This document shows positions 1-8,940 of a stretch of 64,000 nucleotides of DNA, one piece after another. Every line of letters starts with the position of its first letter. The first letter of the stretch is position 1. Source of the stretch: Chryseobacterium sp. Leaf404 (lineage in GTDB: Bacteria; Bacteroidota; Bacteroidia; Flavobacteriales; Weeksellaceae); assembly GCF_001424145.1 (NCBI RefSeq), contig NZ_LMQM01000012.1, positions 496,745 through 560,744 of the forward strand. The letters are read 5' to 3'. Under the pieces are notes generated by a model that was not told the DNA's origin, searched no databases, and saw only the letters and a list, made by a program, of their open reading frames with translations. The translations under genes and the position numbers were made by a program.

Positions 1-482
1 TAGACGGGAAAACCTCTCAGTATAAAATCTTCAATAAAAACGGAATTAAAGTCGGAATTTTCGGAGTGGGAATTCAGCTTGAAGGTTTGGTTGGAAAAAA
101 ACAATATCAGGAAACCATCTGGAACGACCCGATTGATGTGGCGCAACAGTATTCAAATTTCCTTAAAAATGAAAAAAAATGTGACCTCGTCATTTGTCTT
201 TCCCACATAGGATACGATTACAGCGACGAACCTGAAAAACTGAACGACAAAATTTTAGCATCAAAAACAGAAAATATTGACTTAATTTTAGGCGGTCATA
301 CGCACACTTTCCTGCCGGAACCTCAAACCCTTCTAAACAGACAGGGCAAAAAAGTTTTGGTGAACCAGGTGGGCTGGGCCGGGCTACTTTTGGGAAGAAT
401 AGATTTCTTCTTTGATCACAGTAAAAATATTAAACAGGTTTCCTGGAACAACCAGGCAATCGACAGCAGCATAACCGCATAA
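1..482 (+). CDS. 5'-nucleotidase-like metallophosphoesterase (C-terminal part, truncated by window start)
   Basis: The reading frame is open from base 3, so the gene starts upstream of the window. The visible part holds late motifs of the calcineurin-like metallophosphoesterase fold: CLSHIGY (about window base 200) and GGHTHTF (about 295), the latter giving metal-binding histidines. In the UshA/5'-nucleotidase family such enzymes remove phosphate from nucleotides, usually outside the cytoplasm. It ends soon after the catalytic domain, with no substrate-binding C-terminal domain, so it is probably the short metallophosphatase type. It stops 1 base before porZ starts, so the two are likely cotranscribed. 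The family is fairly sure; the exact substrate is not. Confidence 0.75.
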   Translation, partial: DGKTSQYKIFNKNGIKVGIFGVGIQLEGLVGKKQYQETIWNDPIDVAQQYSNFLKNEKKCDLVICLSHIGYDYSDEPEKLNDKILASKTENIDLILGGHTHTFLPEPQTLLNRQGKKVLVNQVGWAGLLLGRIDFFFDHSKNIKQVSWNNQAIDSSITA

Positions 483-483
483 T

Positions 484-2742
484 ATGAAAAAATTCTCTAT
501 AATTTCCCTCGGTATTCTAATGGCTTTGCAAATGATGAAAGCTCAGAATATTACCTCTAAAAAGTGGATGGATCTGTTCTCTTACAACAACGTACTGGCG
601 ATGAAGGAAGACAACGGAAAAATTATTGCTGCCACAGAAAACGGAGTTTTTTACTACAATATTTCCAGCGGAGAAATTTCCAAACTTTCTAAGGCTTCCG
701 GTCTGCACGAGGTTAAAATTTCAGCGTTTGATTATGATCCTCAGTCTAAAATTGCTCTTGTGGGCTATCAAAGCGGTGCGCTGGACGTCATTGCACCAGA
801 CGGCGTTACGTATATTGTAGATATTCCTCTGGCTACAGGATATACGGGAAGCAAGAGAATTAACCATATCTCAATCACGGGTGATCAGGCTGTAATATCT
901 GTAGGTTATGGAGTTTCAATTTTCAAACTTAAAAAGAGAGAATTTGCAGATTCTGCGTTTTTTGTGAACGCGGGGGCTTTTCAGGCGAGCAATGAGGCAA
1001 CTATTTTTGGGAACAAAGTTTATTCTGTAACCAATACCGGTCTTAAAAGCCACGAACTTAACACTACATTTCCCGTTTTTACAACGTGGGTGACAGAGCA
1101 GGCGGGAGATTTTAAACACATTGATTCTGACGGTATTTTATCATACTCGAGCACAACAACAACTTACCTCTACAATAACGGAACTTCTAACCCTATAGCA
1201 CAGACTTTCACAAGTGTAAAAGATCTGGTAACAGGCTCAGATAACATTACTGTTACAGATAATAACCGTGCATATTCCTATTCCGGCAACGGAAATTTCA
1301 TTGGCTCTGCTTCTCCTGGTGAAGAGTGCAACACGGCAGTAAGAATTTCCGGTAAATTTTATTTTGGAACAGCATTGTCCGGTATTAAAAACGAAAATAA
1401 CAACGGTTTTAAACCAGATGGTCCTGCATTCAACTATTCTTATAAAATCAGGCCTTATAATGACAATCAACTCCTTTTATCTTCGGGGGGAAGAGAAGGA
1501 GGTTTTAATTTCCGTCTGGATAATGAGAGAAATCCGGGCTTCTATTATTTTAACGGTACCGAATGGATTTATCCTTCCTATTTTAAAACCAAACCTTCAA
1601 AATATAATGTTCTTGATGCTTTGGCAGATCCCGCAGACCCTTCAATAGTCTTTTTTACCAATTACAGCATTTGGGATGGAATGGGAGTTTATAAAATGAA
1701 ATACAATCCGGCGAATAAAGATTTTGATTTTGTGAAATACTACAACATCAATCAACCTAATATCTATATTAACAGACCTGTAGGCTTCGTTGTGGATGAT
1801 AACAACAATATATTTCTATCTGTAGCATTTACTGTTGACGGTCTCAATTTTGGTATAGCGCCTTATAAAAGAGATACCGATCAGTTTTTGCTGAACGTGG
1901 TAACCCTTACCAGCAGTGCCGTGCAGATTCCGGTTTTTCATGAAGGATTACTCTGGACGCCACTACCCCGCTCACAACACATTGCGGCCTATGATTACAA
2001 AGGAACAGTGAGCACCTCGGATGATACAACTTACTTTTTAGGATCTGAAAATAATTTACCTGCCAATTCTATTTCTGTAGCTTTCGATAAAGACGGTGAC
2101 GCCTGGATTGGAACCGATTTAGGAATAAGAATTCTTCCCAATGCAGCGGCAGAGGTTAAAAATAACCCAACACTTGAGGCTGTAGTGATAGAACAGAATG
2201 GTTTAGCAGAAGAATTGTTCAGAGATTCACAGATTCTTGCCATTGAAGTGGATGCAGGAAATCAAAAGTGGATTTCTGTAGACGGTGGCGGAGTTTATTA
2301 TCTATCAGCAGATGGCGAACGTACCATTAAACATTTCACCAGAGAAAATTCACCTTTGCCTACCAATTCTGTAACAGATATCAAGGTTGATAAAAAAACC
2401 GGGAAAGTGTATTTTGTAACCTATGACGGTGTGGTAACCTATCAGGGAGACGTAGCAGATGTTACTTCAAATTTCGGTAACGTGCTGGTATATCCCAATC
2501 CGGTGGTCTACAGCCAGTTCAAAGGAAATGTAACAATCAAAGGTCTGGCTGAAGTTGCCAACATCAGGATTACAGACGCCGCAGGAAATATCGTTCATTC
2601 TGCGCAGGCAAGAACAGGATATTACGAGTGGGATCTCAACAACCAAAAAGGAAAAAGAGTAGCATCAGGAATTTATTTTGTACTGATGACCAACGAAGAC
2701 GGAAGCGATAAAGCAACTGCTAAAATCGCTGTGGTTAATTAA
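484..2742 (+). CDS. porZ: PorZ-like type IX secretion protein with C-terminal sorting domain
   Basis: A 752-residue exported protein. The N-terminus is a signal peptide (MKKFSIISLGILMALQMMKAQ). Most of the chain is beta-propeller-like, with repeated blades such as KIIAATENGVFYY and DAWIGTDLGIRILPN, typical of two-component-regulator propellers. The C-terminus has a type A sorting domain: VYPNPV near residue 675, then a beta-rich tail with RVASGIYFVL. In Porphyromonas, PorZ belongs to the attachment complex that transfers cargo to anionic LPS at the cell surface. The gene starts 1 base after the nucleotidase stop and ends 4 bases before recO, an arrangement common in flavobacteria as I recall it. 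A generic propeller protein is the alternative, but propeller, sorting domain and context agree. Confidence 0.82.
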   Translation: MKKFSIISLGILMALQMMKAQNITSKKWMDLFSYNNVLAMKEDNGKIIAATENGVFYYNISSGEISKLSKASGLHEVKISAFDYDPQSKIALVGYQSGALDVIAPDGVTYIVDIPLATGYTGSKRINHISITGDQAVISVGYGVSIFKLKKREFADSAFFVNAGAFQASNEATIFGNKVYSVTNTGLKSHELNTTFPVFTTWVTEQAGDFKHIDSDGILSYSSTTTTYLYNNGTSNPIAQTFTSVKDLVTGSDNITVTDNNRAYSYSGNGNFIGSASPGEECNTAVRISGKFYFGTALSGIKNENNNGFKPDGPAFNYSYKIRPYNDNQLLLSSGGREGGFNFRLDNERNPGFYYFNGTEWIYPSYFKTKPSKYNVLDALADPADPSIVFFTNYSIWDGMGVYKMKYNPANKDFDFVKYYNINQPNIYINRPVGFVVDDNNNIFLSVAFTVDGLNFGIAPYKRDTDQFLLNVVTLTSSAVQIPVFHEGLLWTPLPRSQHIAAYDYKGTVSTSDDTTYFLGSENNLPANSISVAFDKDGDAWIGTDLGIRILPNAAAEVKNNPTLEAVVIEQNGLAEELFRDSQILAIEVDAGNQKWISVDGGGVYYLSADGERTIKHFTRENSPLPTNSVTDIKVDKKTGKVYFVTYDGVVTYQGDVADVTSNFGNVLVYPNPVVYSQFKGNVTIKGLAEVANIRITDAAGNIVHSAQARTGYYEWDLNNQKGKRVASGIYFVLMTNEDGSDKATAKIAVVN

Positions 2743-2746
2743 TTTC

Positions 2747-3436
2747 ATGAATTCACAGACGGGTTTTGTACTCTCATTTTTAAAATACGGAGACAGTGAT
2801 GCAATTCTGCATTGTTTTACTTTAGAAGAAGGCTTTCAGAGCTTTTTTCTAAAGTCTGTTTTCACACAGAAAAATAAGAAAAAGGCTTTCTTATTGCCGC
2901 TCAGCATCCTCAGCTTCAACTGCAGAAAATCTAAACCCGGCATTGAAATCAATTCTGTGCTGAAATTTGAGCTTGAAAAGTCGTATGATTTTTATACAGA
3001 CGTGAAGGCCAACACCATTGTTTTTTTTATATCAGATTTTCTGAATCAGATTTTAAAACATGAAAATTCAAACCCGAATATTTTTTCAGCGATCGAAGAA
3101 TTTAACGCAAATCTGGACGCGGGGAATTACAGAGCTCATTTAATTTTATTGATTCTTTTACTGAAAATACAGGGAATTGCTCCACTTAACAGCAATCTGG
3201 AATATCTGGATCCTGAAACAGGAAACTTTAATCTAAACGGAACCCATCATCTTTTTACAAAGGAAATTTCTGCATTTTGGAAACAGATTTCAACCGCAGA
3301 AAATCCTTATGAGATTAAAATAAAAACTGCTGACAGAAAAAAGTTATTAGACAGTATTTTGGTGTATTACCACTATCATTTTACAGATTTCAGACTTCCG
3401 AATTCACTGGAAATCATTCAGCAGATTTATGAATGA
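2747..3436 (+). CDS. recO: DNA repair protein RecO
   Basis: 229 residues, a normal length for RecO. The N-terminal OB-fold region reads GFVLSFLKYGDSDAILHCFT, the RecO pattern in which the protein loads RecA at single-strand gaps together with RecR. The helical C-terminal part (from about residue 80) carries LILLILLLKIQGIAP and follows the family layout. The four-cysteine zinc motif of some RecO proteins is not seen, as is usual for this group. It sits 4 bases after porZ and probably shares its transcript. It ends 7 bases before the stop of the convergent SDR gene, so any terminator must be very short or overlap coding DNA. Confidence 0.88.
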   Translation: MNSQTGFVLSFLKYGDSDAILHCFTLEEGFQSFFLKSVFTQKNKKKAFLLPLSILSFNCRKSKPGIEINSVLKFELEKSYDFYTDVKANTIVFFISDFLNQILKHENSNPNIFSAIEEFNANLDAGNYRAHLILLILLLKIQGIAPLNSNLEYLDPETGNFNLNGTHHLFTKEISAFWKQISTAENPYEIKIKTADRKKLLDSILVYYHYHFTDFRLPNSLEIIQQIYE

Positions 3437-3443
3437 TTTAAAT

Positions 3444-4253
3444 TTATCCTCCTTTAGAAAAACTTTCCAAAACTGTCATTCCACCATCGACGAAAATACT
3501 GGCTCCTGTGATGTAATCTGCAAAATCGCTAGCCAAAAATACGGCCAAATTTCCCACATCTTCTGGCTGACCAATTCTGTCGTACGGAATCAGTTTTAAT
3601 AAATCATTCATTGCTTCCTCAGTTCCCCAGGCCTCTTCATTAATCGGCGTCTGAATCGCTCCCGGACAGATCGAATTAATCCTGATTTTTTTCGCCCCGT
3701 ATTCCTGAGCCAAAGACTGCATCAAAAGCTTTACACCGCCCTTACTGGCAGCATAATTCACATGTCCAGCCCATGGGATGACTTCGTGTACCGAACTGAT
3801 ATGAATTATTTTTCCGCAGGCAACAGATTTAGACAAATCAATTCCTCGTCTCAGAAACTCTTTTATGGCTTCACGGGCGCAAAGAAACTGACCCTTCAGG
3901 TTGACATTCATTACTTTATCCCAGTCTTCAACGGTCATTTCGGTAAATTCTGCATCTTTCTGAAGCCCTGCATTATTGATTAAAATATCTACTGTTCCAT
4001 ATTCAGAAATTGTTTTTGAAAACATGGTTTTCACCTCATCTTCTTTGGAAACATCGCACTGAAAGACCATTCCGTCACCTCCGGCATTTTTAATTTCCTT
4101 TAAAATTTCTTCAGCTTCGTCTTTTGAATGTTCTGATGAATGATTAACAATAACTGTAGCTCCTGCAGCAGCCAGAGATTTTGCAATTCCGGTTCCAATA
4201 CCGCTTGAAGCACCTGTAACAATGGCAATTTGATTTTTAAGAGAGATTTGCAT
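3444..4253 (-). CDS. SDR family oxidoreductase (glucose 1-dehydrogenase-like)
   Basis: 269 residues of a classical short-chain dehydrogenase. The dinucleotide-binding motif TGASSGIGTGIA lies at residues 14-25, NNAG near 90, and the catalytic Ser and YxxxK appear as HISSVHEV and YAASKGG. The C-terminal DYITGASIFVDGGM is typical of the subgroup called glucose 1-dehydrogenase, which oxidises sugars or polyols with NAD(P). The substrate cannot be read from sequence. The gene is convergent with recO and is followed upstream by a 67-base gap to a GNAT gene on the same strand. Confidence 0.85.
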   Translation of the reverse strand: MQISLKNQIAIVTGASSGIGTGIAKSLAAAGATVIVNHSSEHSKDEAEEILKEIKNAGGDGMVFQCDVSKEDEVKTMFSKTISEYGTVDILINNAGLQKDAEFTEMTVEDWDKVMNVNLKGQFLCAREAIKEFLRRGIDLSKSVACGKIIHISSVHEVIPWAGHVNYAASKGGVKLLMQSLAQEYGAKKIRINSICPGAIQTPINEEAWGTEEAMNDLLKLIPYDRIGQPEDVGNLAVFLASDFADYITGASIFVDGGMTVLESFSKGG

Positions 4254-4320
4254 AGAATATTTTTGTAATGTTCAAAACCAATTGAAAGTATCACGCCAAA
4301 CTGGAAAACCCCACTTTAAT

Positions 4321-4806
4321 TTAATCTAAAATTTTTGCCATCACCAATTGTGGTCCGCTTCTTCCCTCTTTGATCTTTCCGGTTAAATGATATAGGGTTT
4401 TCAGGTAAATTTCTAATGCAGAAGTGTTTCTTTCGTTGACTGACAAAACAATTTCTTTACAGTCATGAAAATGTTCTTTCACAAAATCATCCATCGCAAT
4501 CATTACAGAAGTTCCTATTCCTTTACCCTGAAATTTGGGATTGATAGCCAATGATCTCAGTAAAACTGAATTTGATTGTGTTGTAAATTCAAATTTATCA
4601 TCACCAAAATCCAGAACAAAGAAGCCTGCAATTTTCTCATTATCAAAAACCGTAACGGGATAAGCGAAAAAATCATCATTTTGATTCCGTTCTTCAATTC
4701 TTTCCAGAGCCAGTTTCGGAAGCGCAGAATAATGGGACTGAATTTCGTCTAATTGAAAATCAAGATCAGCTAAATCTTTGGTTTGATAAAAATTTAAACT
4801 TACCAT
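4321..4806 (-). CDS. GNAT family N-acetyltransferase
   Basis: 161 residues. The acetyl-CoA binding signature of the Gcn5-related fold is clear in the middle: LRSLAINPKFQGKGIGTSVM (about 85-104), with the Q/GxGxG/A-type pyrophosphate loop. A C-terminal segment NERNTSALEIYLK is the usual motif B. These enzymes move an acetyl group from acetyl-CoA to an amine; the acceptor is unknown here. The stop of the DUF1684 gene at 5427-4810 lies 3 bases downstream of this start, on the same strand, so the two are likely one transcript. Confidence 0.85.
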   Translation of the reverse strand: MVSLNFYQTKDLADLDFQLDEIQSHYSALPKLALERIEERNQNDDFFAYPVTVFDNEKIAGFFVLDFGDDKFEFTTQSNSVLLRSLAINPKFQGKGIGTSVMIAMDDFVKEHFHDCKEIVLSVNERNTSALEIYLKTLYHLTGKIKEGRSGPQLVMAKILD

Positions 4807-4809
4807 AAT

Positions 4810-5427
4810 TTAATGATGATAAATATCTTCATACATCACGCCCGCTTTAATTTCTATTGAAAGTCTGTTTTCCTGAGGCACAATCGGGCAATTGTAATCG
4901 TAAGCATTGTAAGCACAGTATGGATGATAAGACTGATTAAAATCGATCTCAATTGTATCTCCTTTTGGAATCTTGAGGTCAACATATTTTCCGCCACCGT
5001 AGGTTTCTTTATTATTGGTAAGATCGCCGAATGGCAGGAAAAGATGATCTTTGTACTCTTCCAGTTTCATTAAATCAAGACTTTGGTAAATATTCAGAAT
5101 AAAATCTTTTCCGTCTAAATTAAAATAAGCCTTTCCGAATTCCTGATATTGTTTGGATTTCCCTGATGAAGTCGGCAAATCAAACGGTTCTGGATTTTCG
5201 TTTTTCTCAAACTTAGCTGTGATACGGTATTTCAGATTGATGGGAAAGAAAGGGTGAGCTTTAAAATTTTTAAAATTATCATCTCTCAAAGGTGTTTCTT
5301 CTGGATTTAAATAGCCTTCGTTAAGTTCTTTCTGAAATTTATTTATTTCTTTAATCTCCTTTTTCTGCGAAAAACCAAAGAACGGAATTAGAAAAATTGA
5401 AATGCATAAAATTATCTGTTTCATCAT
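4810..5427 (-). CDS. DUF1684 domain protein, exported
   Basis: 205 residues with a signal peptide (MMKQIILCISIFLIPFFGFS, then QKK). The body matches the DUF1684 pattern: FNLDGKDFILNIYQS in the middle, then YGGGKYVDL and the hallmark SYHPYCAYN followed by DYNCPIVPQENRL near the C-terminus. The family is widespread in Bacteroidota and its biochemical function is not established. It overlaps the stop of the next gene by one base (5427), so translation is likely coupled. Family assignment is confident; function is unknown. Confidence 0.82.
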   Translation of the reverse strand: MMKQIILCISIFLIPFFGFSQKKEIKEINKFQKELNEGYLNPEETPLRDDNFKNFKAHPFFPINLKYRITAKFEKNENPEPFDLPTSSGKSKQYQEFGKAYFNLDGKDFILNIYQSLDLMKLEEYKDHLFLPFGDLTNNKETYGGGKYVDLKIPKGDTIEIDFNQSYHPYCAYNAYDYNCPIVPQENRLSIEIKAGVMYEDIYHH

Positions 5428-5819
5428 TATTCTGAAATTTTAATTCTGTAAACATCTGAGGAATTTCTTTTAATCGAATTTACAAAAAATCCGCCCTCCT
5501 CGGGAATGACCTCCTGAAAATCAAAGCTTTTGCAGTCTTTCGGAAGTCCGGAAAAAATTAAGGTAAACCAAAAATCTTTCATAAACGGCACCGGCGTCCA
5601 ATACGGAAAGAGCGAAATATTTTCTGCATGAATAAGTTTGCTCCTGTGATCAGAATGATTATCGATGAGATAAGTGGTACTCCAAATCCGGATCAGATTT
5701 CCTAAAGACGGCGAGGCAAGAAAACAACAATGCACAATCACCTGTTTCTCTTCCTCTATTTTAGTTTTCAGAGATTCAAGCAATTCTGTTGCAATTATTG
5801 GTTTTACAATGACTTCCAT
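5427..5819 (-). CDS. Hypothetical protein, cytoplasmic
   Basis: I place the start at the ATG at 5819 (MEVIVKPIIATEL), giving 130 residues. A longer frame reaches back to 5942, but its first 41 codons only read through a dispersed repeat and the 3' end of mqo. The protein begins with a helix, then VIVHCCFLASPSLGNLIRIW, a hydrophobic strand region, and ends EEGGFFVNSIKRNSSDVYRI. No signal peptide, membrane segment or catalytic motif is seen. I do not recognise the family. It sits just after mqo and before the DUF1684 gene on the same strand. Confidence 0.6.
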   Translation of the reverse strand: MEVIVKPIIATELLESLKTKIEEEKQVIVHCCFLASPSLGNLIRIWSTTYLIDNHSDHRSKLIHAENISLFPYWTPVPFMKDFWFTLIFSGLPKDCKSFDFQEVIPEEGGFFVNSIKRNSSDVYRIKISE

Positions 5820-5822
5820 ATT

Positions 5823-5901
5823 TATATGAGTAATAAGTAATGAGTAATGGGTAATGAAATAGGCAGCGCAAATTACTGATTGCACATTACTCATTACCCA
5901 T
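5823..5901. repeat. Dispersed GAGTAATAAGTAATGAGTAATG-type repeat with inverted arm
   Basis: Tandem variants of the 7-mer (G/A)(A/G)GTAAT run from 5826 to about 5852, and a second arm at 5875-5897 (CATTACTCATTACCC) is their inverse complement, so the stretch can fold into a hairpin. Closely related sequence recurs at 23584-23610 and 23922-23995 in the tRNA region. It lies between mqo and the next gene. Confidence 0.6.
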
Positions 5902-5904
5902 ACT

Positions 5905-7407
5905 CTAATGTTTGAGTTGTAGTTTTTCTTTGCTGTGGGCACGCAGCATTACTGTCATTTCCGGATTTTCAGAAAGTTTTGTTCCGTAAGACGGGATGAT
6001 GTCTTTCAGTTTGTCTTTCCACTCTCCGTTCATTTTTTCGGGGAAACATTTTTCCAGAACATCGATCATGGCACTCACCGCCGTTGATGCACCGGGAGAT
6101 GCGCCCAGTAAAGAAGCAATTGTTCCGCTTTTGTTGGTCACTACTTCGGTTCCAAATTCCAGTTTTCCACCTGCTTTATCATCTTTTTTGATGATTTGCA
6201 CTCTCTGCCCGGCCACTTTCAGTTCCCAGTCTTCTTCTTTGGCATCCTTCACAAACTCCCTCAAATGCTGAATTCTTTGTGCTTTGTTCATCGCCACCTG
6301 CTGAATAAGATACTTCGTCAACGGCAGGTTATGCCACCATGCACCAAAAAGAGATCTGATATTTTTGGTATTCACACTCTCCGGAAGATCGAGATAACTT
6401 CCTTCTTTTAAGAATTTAGTTGAGAAACCTGCAAACGGACCAAAAAGCAAAGCCTTTTTACCATCGATAATCCTTAAATCCAGATGCGGAACCGACATCG
6501 GTGGAGCTCCTACTGGTGCCTGAGTGTAGACTTTAGCTTCATGTTGCACTACCAGCTGTGGATTATGAGTTACTAACCACTGCCCTGAAACCGGAAAACC
6601 ACCGTAACCGGCACTTTCTTCTATATCTGAACTGTCCAAAAGCGGTAAAGCATAACCACCCGCTCCGATGAATACAAAATCTGCTGTAACATCATGTTTA
6701 ATGTTGTGCGTGCGGTCTTTCACTTTCATTTTCCAACCGTTTTTGATAGGATCGATATCTTTTACCTCGGTGTAAACAAAAATTTCCACATTGGTATTGG
6801 CCATCAGATGGCGTCCCATTTTTCTTGTGAGTGTTCCGAAATTTACGTCTGTTCCCGCATCCATTTTTGTGGCTGCCAAAACTTCAGACTGATTTCTTTT
6901 GCTCATTACAAGGGGAATCCATTCTCTGAGCTTGTCGTGATCTGTAGTAAATTCCATGCCTTCAAACAGCACAGATTTCGACATATTATCGAAACGTTTT
7001 CTGAGAAATTCCGCATCATCTTCACCAAAAACAAGACTCAGGTGCGGACATGAGTTAATAAAATCCTGAGGTCTGTTTATATAATTTTTACTGATCAGAA
7101 AAGACCAGAACTGTTTAGAAACTTCAAACTGTTCAGCAATATTTTCTGCCTTTGAAATTTCTACGCTTCCATCGGCATTCTGAGGAGTATAATTAAGTTC
7201 GCAAAAAGCTGAGTGCCCCGTTCCGGCATTGTTCCAGGCTGCAGTACTTTCTTTTGCAAATCTGCCAAGTCTTTCAAAAATGGCAATATTCAGCTGTGGA
7301 TCAAGCTCATGAAGCATTGTAGCGAGTGTTGCACTCATAATTCCCCCGCCAATCATGACGACGTCGTATTTGGGTTTTGGAGTAACGCTGATTAGTGTGT
7401 GTGGCAT
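5905..7407 (-). CDS. mqo: Malate:quinone oxidoreductase
   Basis: 500 residues, normal for Mqo. The FAD-binding motif VVMIGGGIMSATLATML is at about 15-31, followed by the family signature GRFAKESTAAWNNAGTGHSA near 48-67. Further conserved blocks are VSGQWLVTHNP in the middle and LLGASPGASTAVSAM near the C-terminus. The enzyme is a peripheral membrane flavoprotein that oxidises malate to oxaloacetate and passes electrons to the quinone pool, taking the place of NAD-linked malate dehydrogenase in the TCA cycle. It is monocistronic or leads a short transcript with the downstream hypothetical gene. No clear TAnnTTTG box was found in front of it. Confidence 0.95.
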   Translation of the reverse strand: MPHTLISVTPKPKYDVVMIGGGIMSATLATMLHELDPQLNIAIFERLGRFAKESTAAWNNAGTGHSAFCELNYTPQNADGSVEISKAENIAEQFEVSKQFWSFLISKNYINRPQDFINSCPHLSLVFGEDDAEFLRKRFDNMSKSVLFEGMEFTTDHDKLREWIPLVMSKRNQSEVLAATKMDAGTDVNFGTLTRKMGRHLMANTNVEIFVYTEVKDIDPIKNGWKMKVKDRTHNIKHDVTADFVFIGAGGYALPLLDSSDIEESAGYGGFPVSGQWLVTHNPQLVVQHEAKVYTQAPVGAPPMSVPHLDLRIIDGKKALLFGPFAGFSTKFLKEGSYLDLPESVNTKNIRSLFGAWWHNLPLTKYLIQQVAMNKAQRIQHLREFVKDAKEEDWELKVAGQRVQIIKKDDKAGGKLEFGTEVVTNKSGTIASLLGASPGASTAVSAMIDVLEKCFPEKMNGEWKDKLKDIIPSYGTKLSENPEMTVMLRAHSKEKLQLKH

Positions 7408-7645
7408 TATTTCTAAAATTTACTACGAATTTCGGGAAAAGTTTTTAAAACTGACGCTCATTGCTTCATTTTTGCAAACAGAAATTTGGTTTCGATTTCA
7501 ATTTTAACATCAACATTTCGACAAGCTCTGTGCGACATCGCTAAAAATACAGATTTGCTTTTGCAGTGTAAGTCTGAGCCTGTGAAAGACTTTTCATAAA
7601 GAATTGATCTTAACCGAAAAAATTTTCAATAATTCCCATCCACTC

Positions 7646-7678
7646 AAAAAAAAATCTCCTGACTTCAAGAGATTTTGT
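7646..7678 (-). terminator. Rho-independent terminator after gpsA
   Basis: The arms AAAATCTC (7651-7658) and GAGATTTT (7669-7676) form a stem with a 10-base loop. Read on the minus strand it is followed by a run of T, directly after the gpsA stop. Confidence 0.75.
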
Positions 7679-7683
7679 ATTTA

Positions 7684-8721
7684 TTAATTAAGCTTTGCTG
7701 TAAGTTTTCTGTACTGTTTTTCAGCGTTTTTGCCTTCATACAGAATTCCGTAAATGGTTTCTATAATCGGAAGTTTCAGACCTTTCTGTTTGGCAGTCTG
7801 GTAAATGGAATCTGCGGCGTAATATCCTTCAGCAACCATGTTCATCGATTGGATGGCTGATTTTACAGTATATCCTTTTCCAATTAAATTTCCAAGATTT
7901 CTGTTTCTGGAGAAAAGTGAATATGCTGTAACCAGTAAATCTCCAAGATAGGCACTTTCGTTCACATCTCTGGGTGCTTCGTAAATGGCTTCGAGGAAAG
8001 TTTCCATTTCCCGGATGGCGTTTGACACAAAAACCGCTGTGAAGTTATCTCCATAGCCCAAACCGCTTGCAATACCAGCTCCGATAGCGAAAATATTTTT
8101 AAGAATAGCACTGTATTCATTTCCCAAAATATCTTTGCTCGCGCTTACTTTAATAAAATCTGATGAAAAAATATCCAGTAATTTCTTAGAATTTTCGTCT
8201 TCCACAGTGGCTACGGTAAGATAAGAGAGACGCTCCATGGCAACTTCTTCGGCGTGACACGGTCCTGCGATTACGGCCTGATTTCTGAAGCCGATTTTAA
8301 ATTCATCTTTGAGATAATGCGCTACCACGTTATTAACTTTAGGAATAATCCCTTTGATGGCAGAAACAAAAATCTTGTCACCGTATTCACAATTCAGTTT
8401 ATCCATGGAATCTGAAAGGTAAATAGAAGGAGTCGCCAAAACCACGATGTCGCAGGCAGAAACCATCTCATTGATATCTGTGGTGAGTTTTAAGTTTTTA
8501 AGATTAAAATTAACTGCTGTAAGATAAGTGGGATTGTGACCTCTGAGCTCAATTGCTCCTTTCACAAACTCATTTCTTACACACCAATGCACGGTTTTGC
8601 AGTTTTCTACCAACATTTTTACAATTGCAGTTGCAAAACTTCCGCTTCCGAGAACGCCCACTGTTATCTCGGTTTTAGGCTGTTTTGCAGCAGAATCTGA
8701 ATTCATTTTTTTCTTCGCCAT
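7684..8721 (-). CDS. gpsA: NAD(P)H-dependent glycerol-3-phosphate dehydrogenase
   Basis: 345 residues, the usual GpsA length. After a short polar N-terminus the Rossmann motif VGVLGSGSFATAIVKML is at about 22-38. Catalytic and family blocks follow: FVSAIKGI, the signature AVIAGPCHAEEVA (about 148-160), and the lysine region GNEYSAILKNIFAIGAGI (about 200-217). It reduces dihydroxyacetone phosphate to sn-glycerol 3-phosphate, the backbone of membrane phospholipids, in the cytoplasm. It is transcribed alone, with a terminator at 7646-7678 and an AT-rich intergenic region upstream shared with the divergent M23 peptidase gene. Confidence 0.95.
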   Translation of the reverse strand: MAKKKMNSDSAAKQPKTEITVGVLGSGSFATAIVKMLVENCKTVHWCVRNEFVKGAIELRGHNPTYLTAVNFNLKNLKLTTDINEMVSACDIVVLATPSIYLSDSMDKLNCEYGDKIFVSAIKGIIPKVNNVVAHYLKDEFKIGFRNQAVIAGPCHAEEVAMERLSYLTVATVEDENSKKLLDIFSSDFIKVSASKDILGNEYSAILKNIFAIGAGIASGLGYGDNFTAVFVSNAIREMETFLEAIYEAPRDVNESAYLGDLLVTAYSLFSRNRNLGNLIGKGYTVKSAIQSMNMVAEGYYAADSIYQTAKQKGLKLPIIETIYGILYEGKNAEKQYRKLTAKLN

Positions 8722-8895
8722 AACAATACTGTGAATTGCAAATATATTAAAACCTTAAAATAATAAAAGCCCGAATTGCATATTATCAAAATCTTTGCTA
8801 AAATTTGATATGGCAGACAATTTTTTATTAAAAAATACGTTTAGTAACGACTTCAGGATTATTTAAGGCTAATGTTTCAGAAAAAATATTTTAAG

Positions 8896-8903
8896 TAAAT
8901 TTG
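8896..8903 (+). promoter_or_regulatory. Bacteroidota -7 box for the M23 peptidase gene
   Basis: TAAATTTG matches TAnnTTTG exactly and lies 37 bases before the start codon at 8941. No convincing -33 TTG element was seen. Confidence 0.55.
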
Positions 8904-8940
8904 CAGGCTTAAAGTTTAGACTACTTTTAAGAGAAAGAAA

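Noticed and set aside
5820..5942. N-terminal extension of the hypothetical protein after mqo
   Set aside because: It overlaps the mqo end and a dispersed repeat; the ATG at 5819 gives a normal start.
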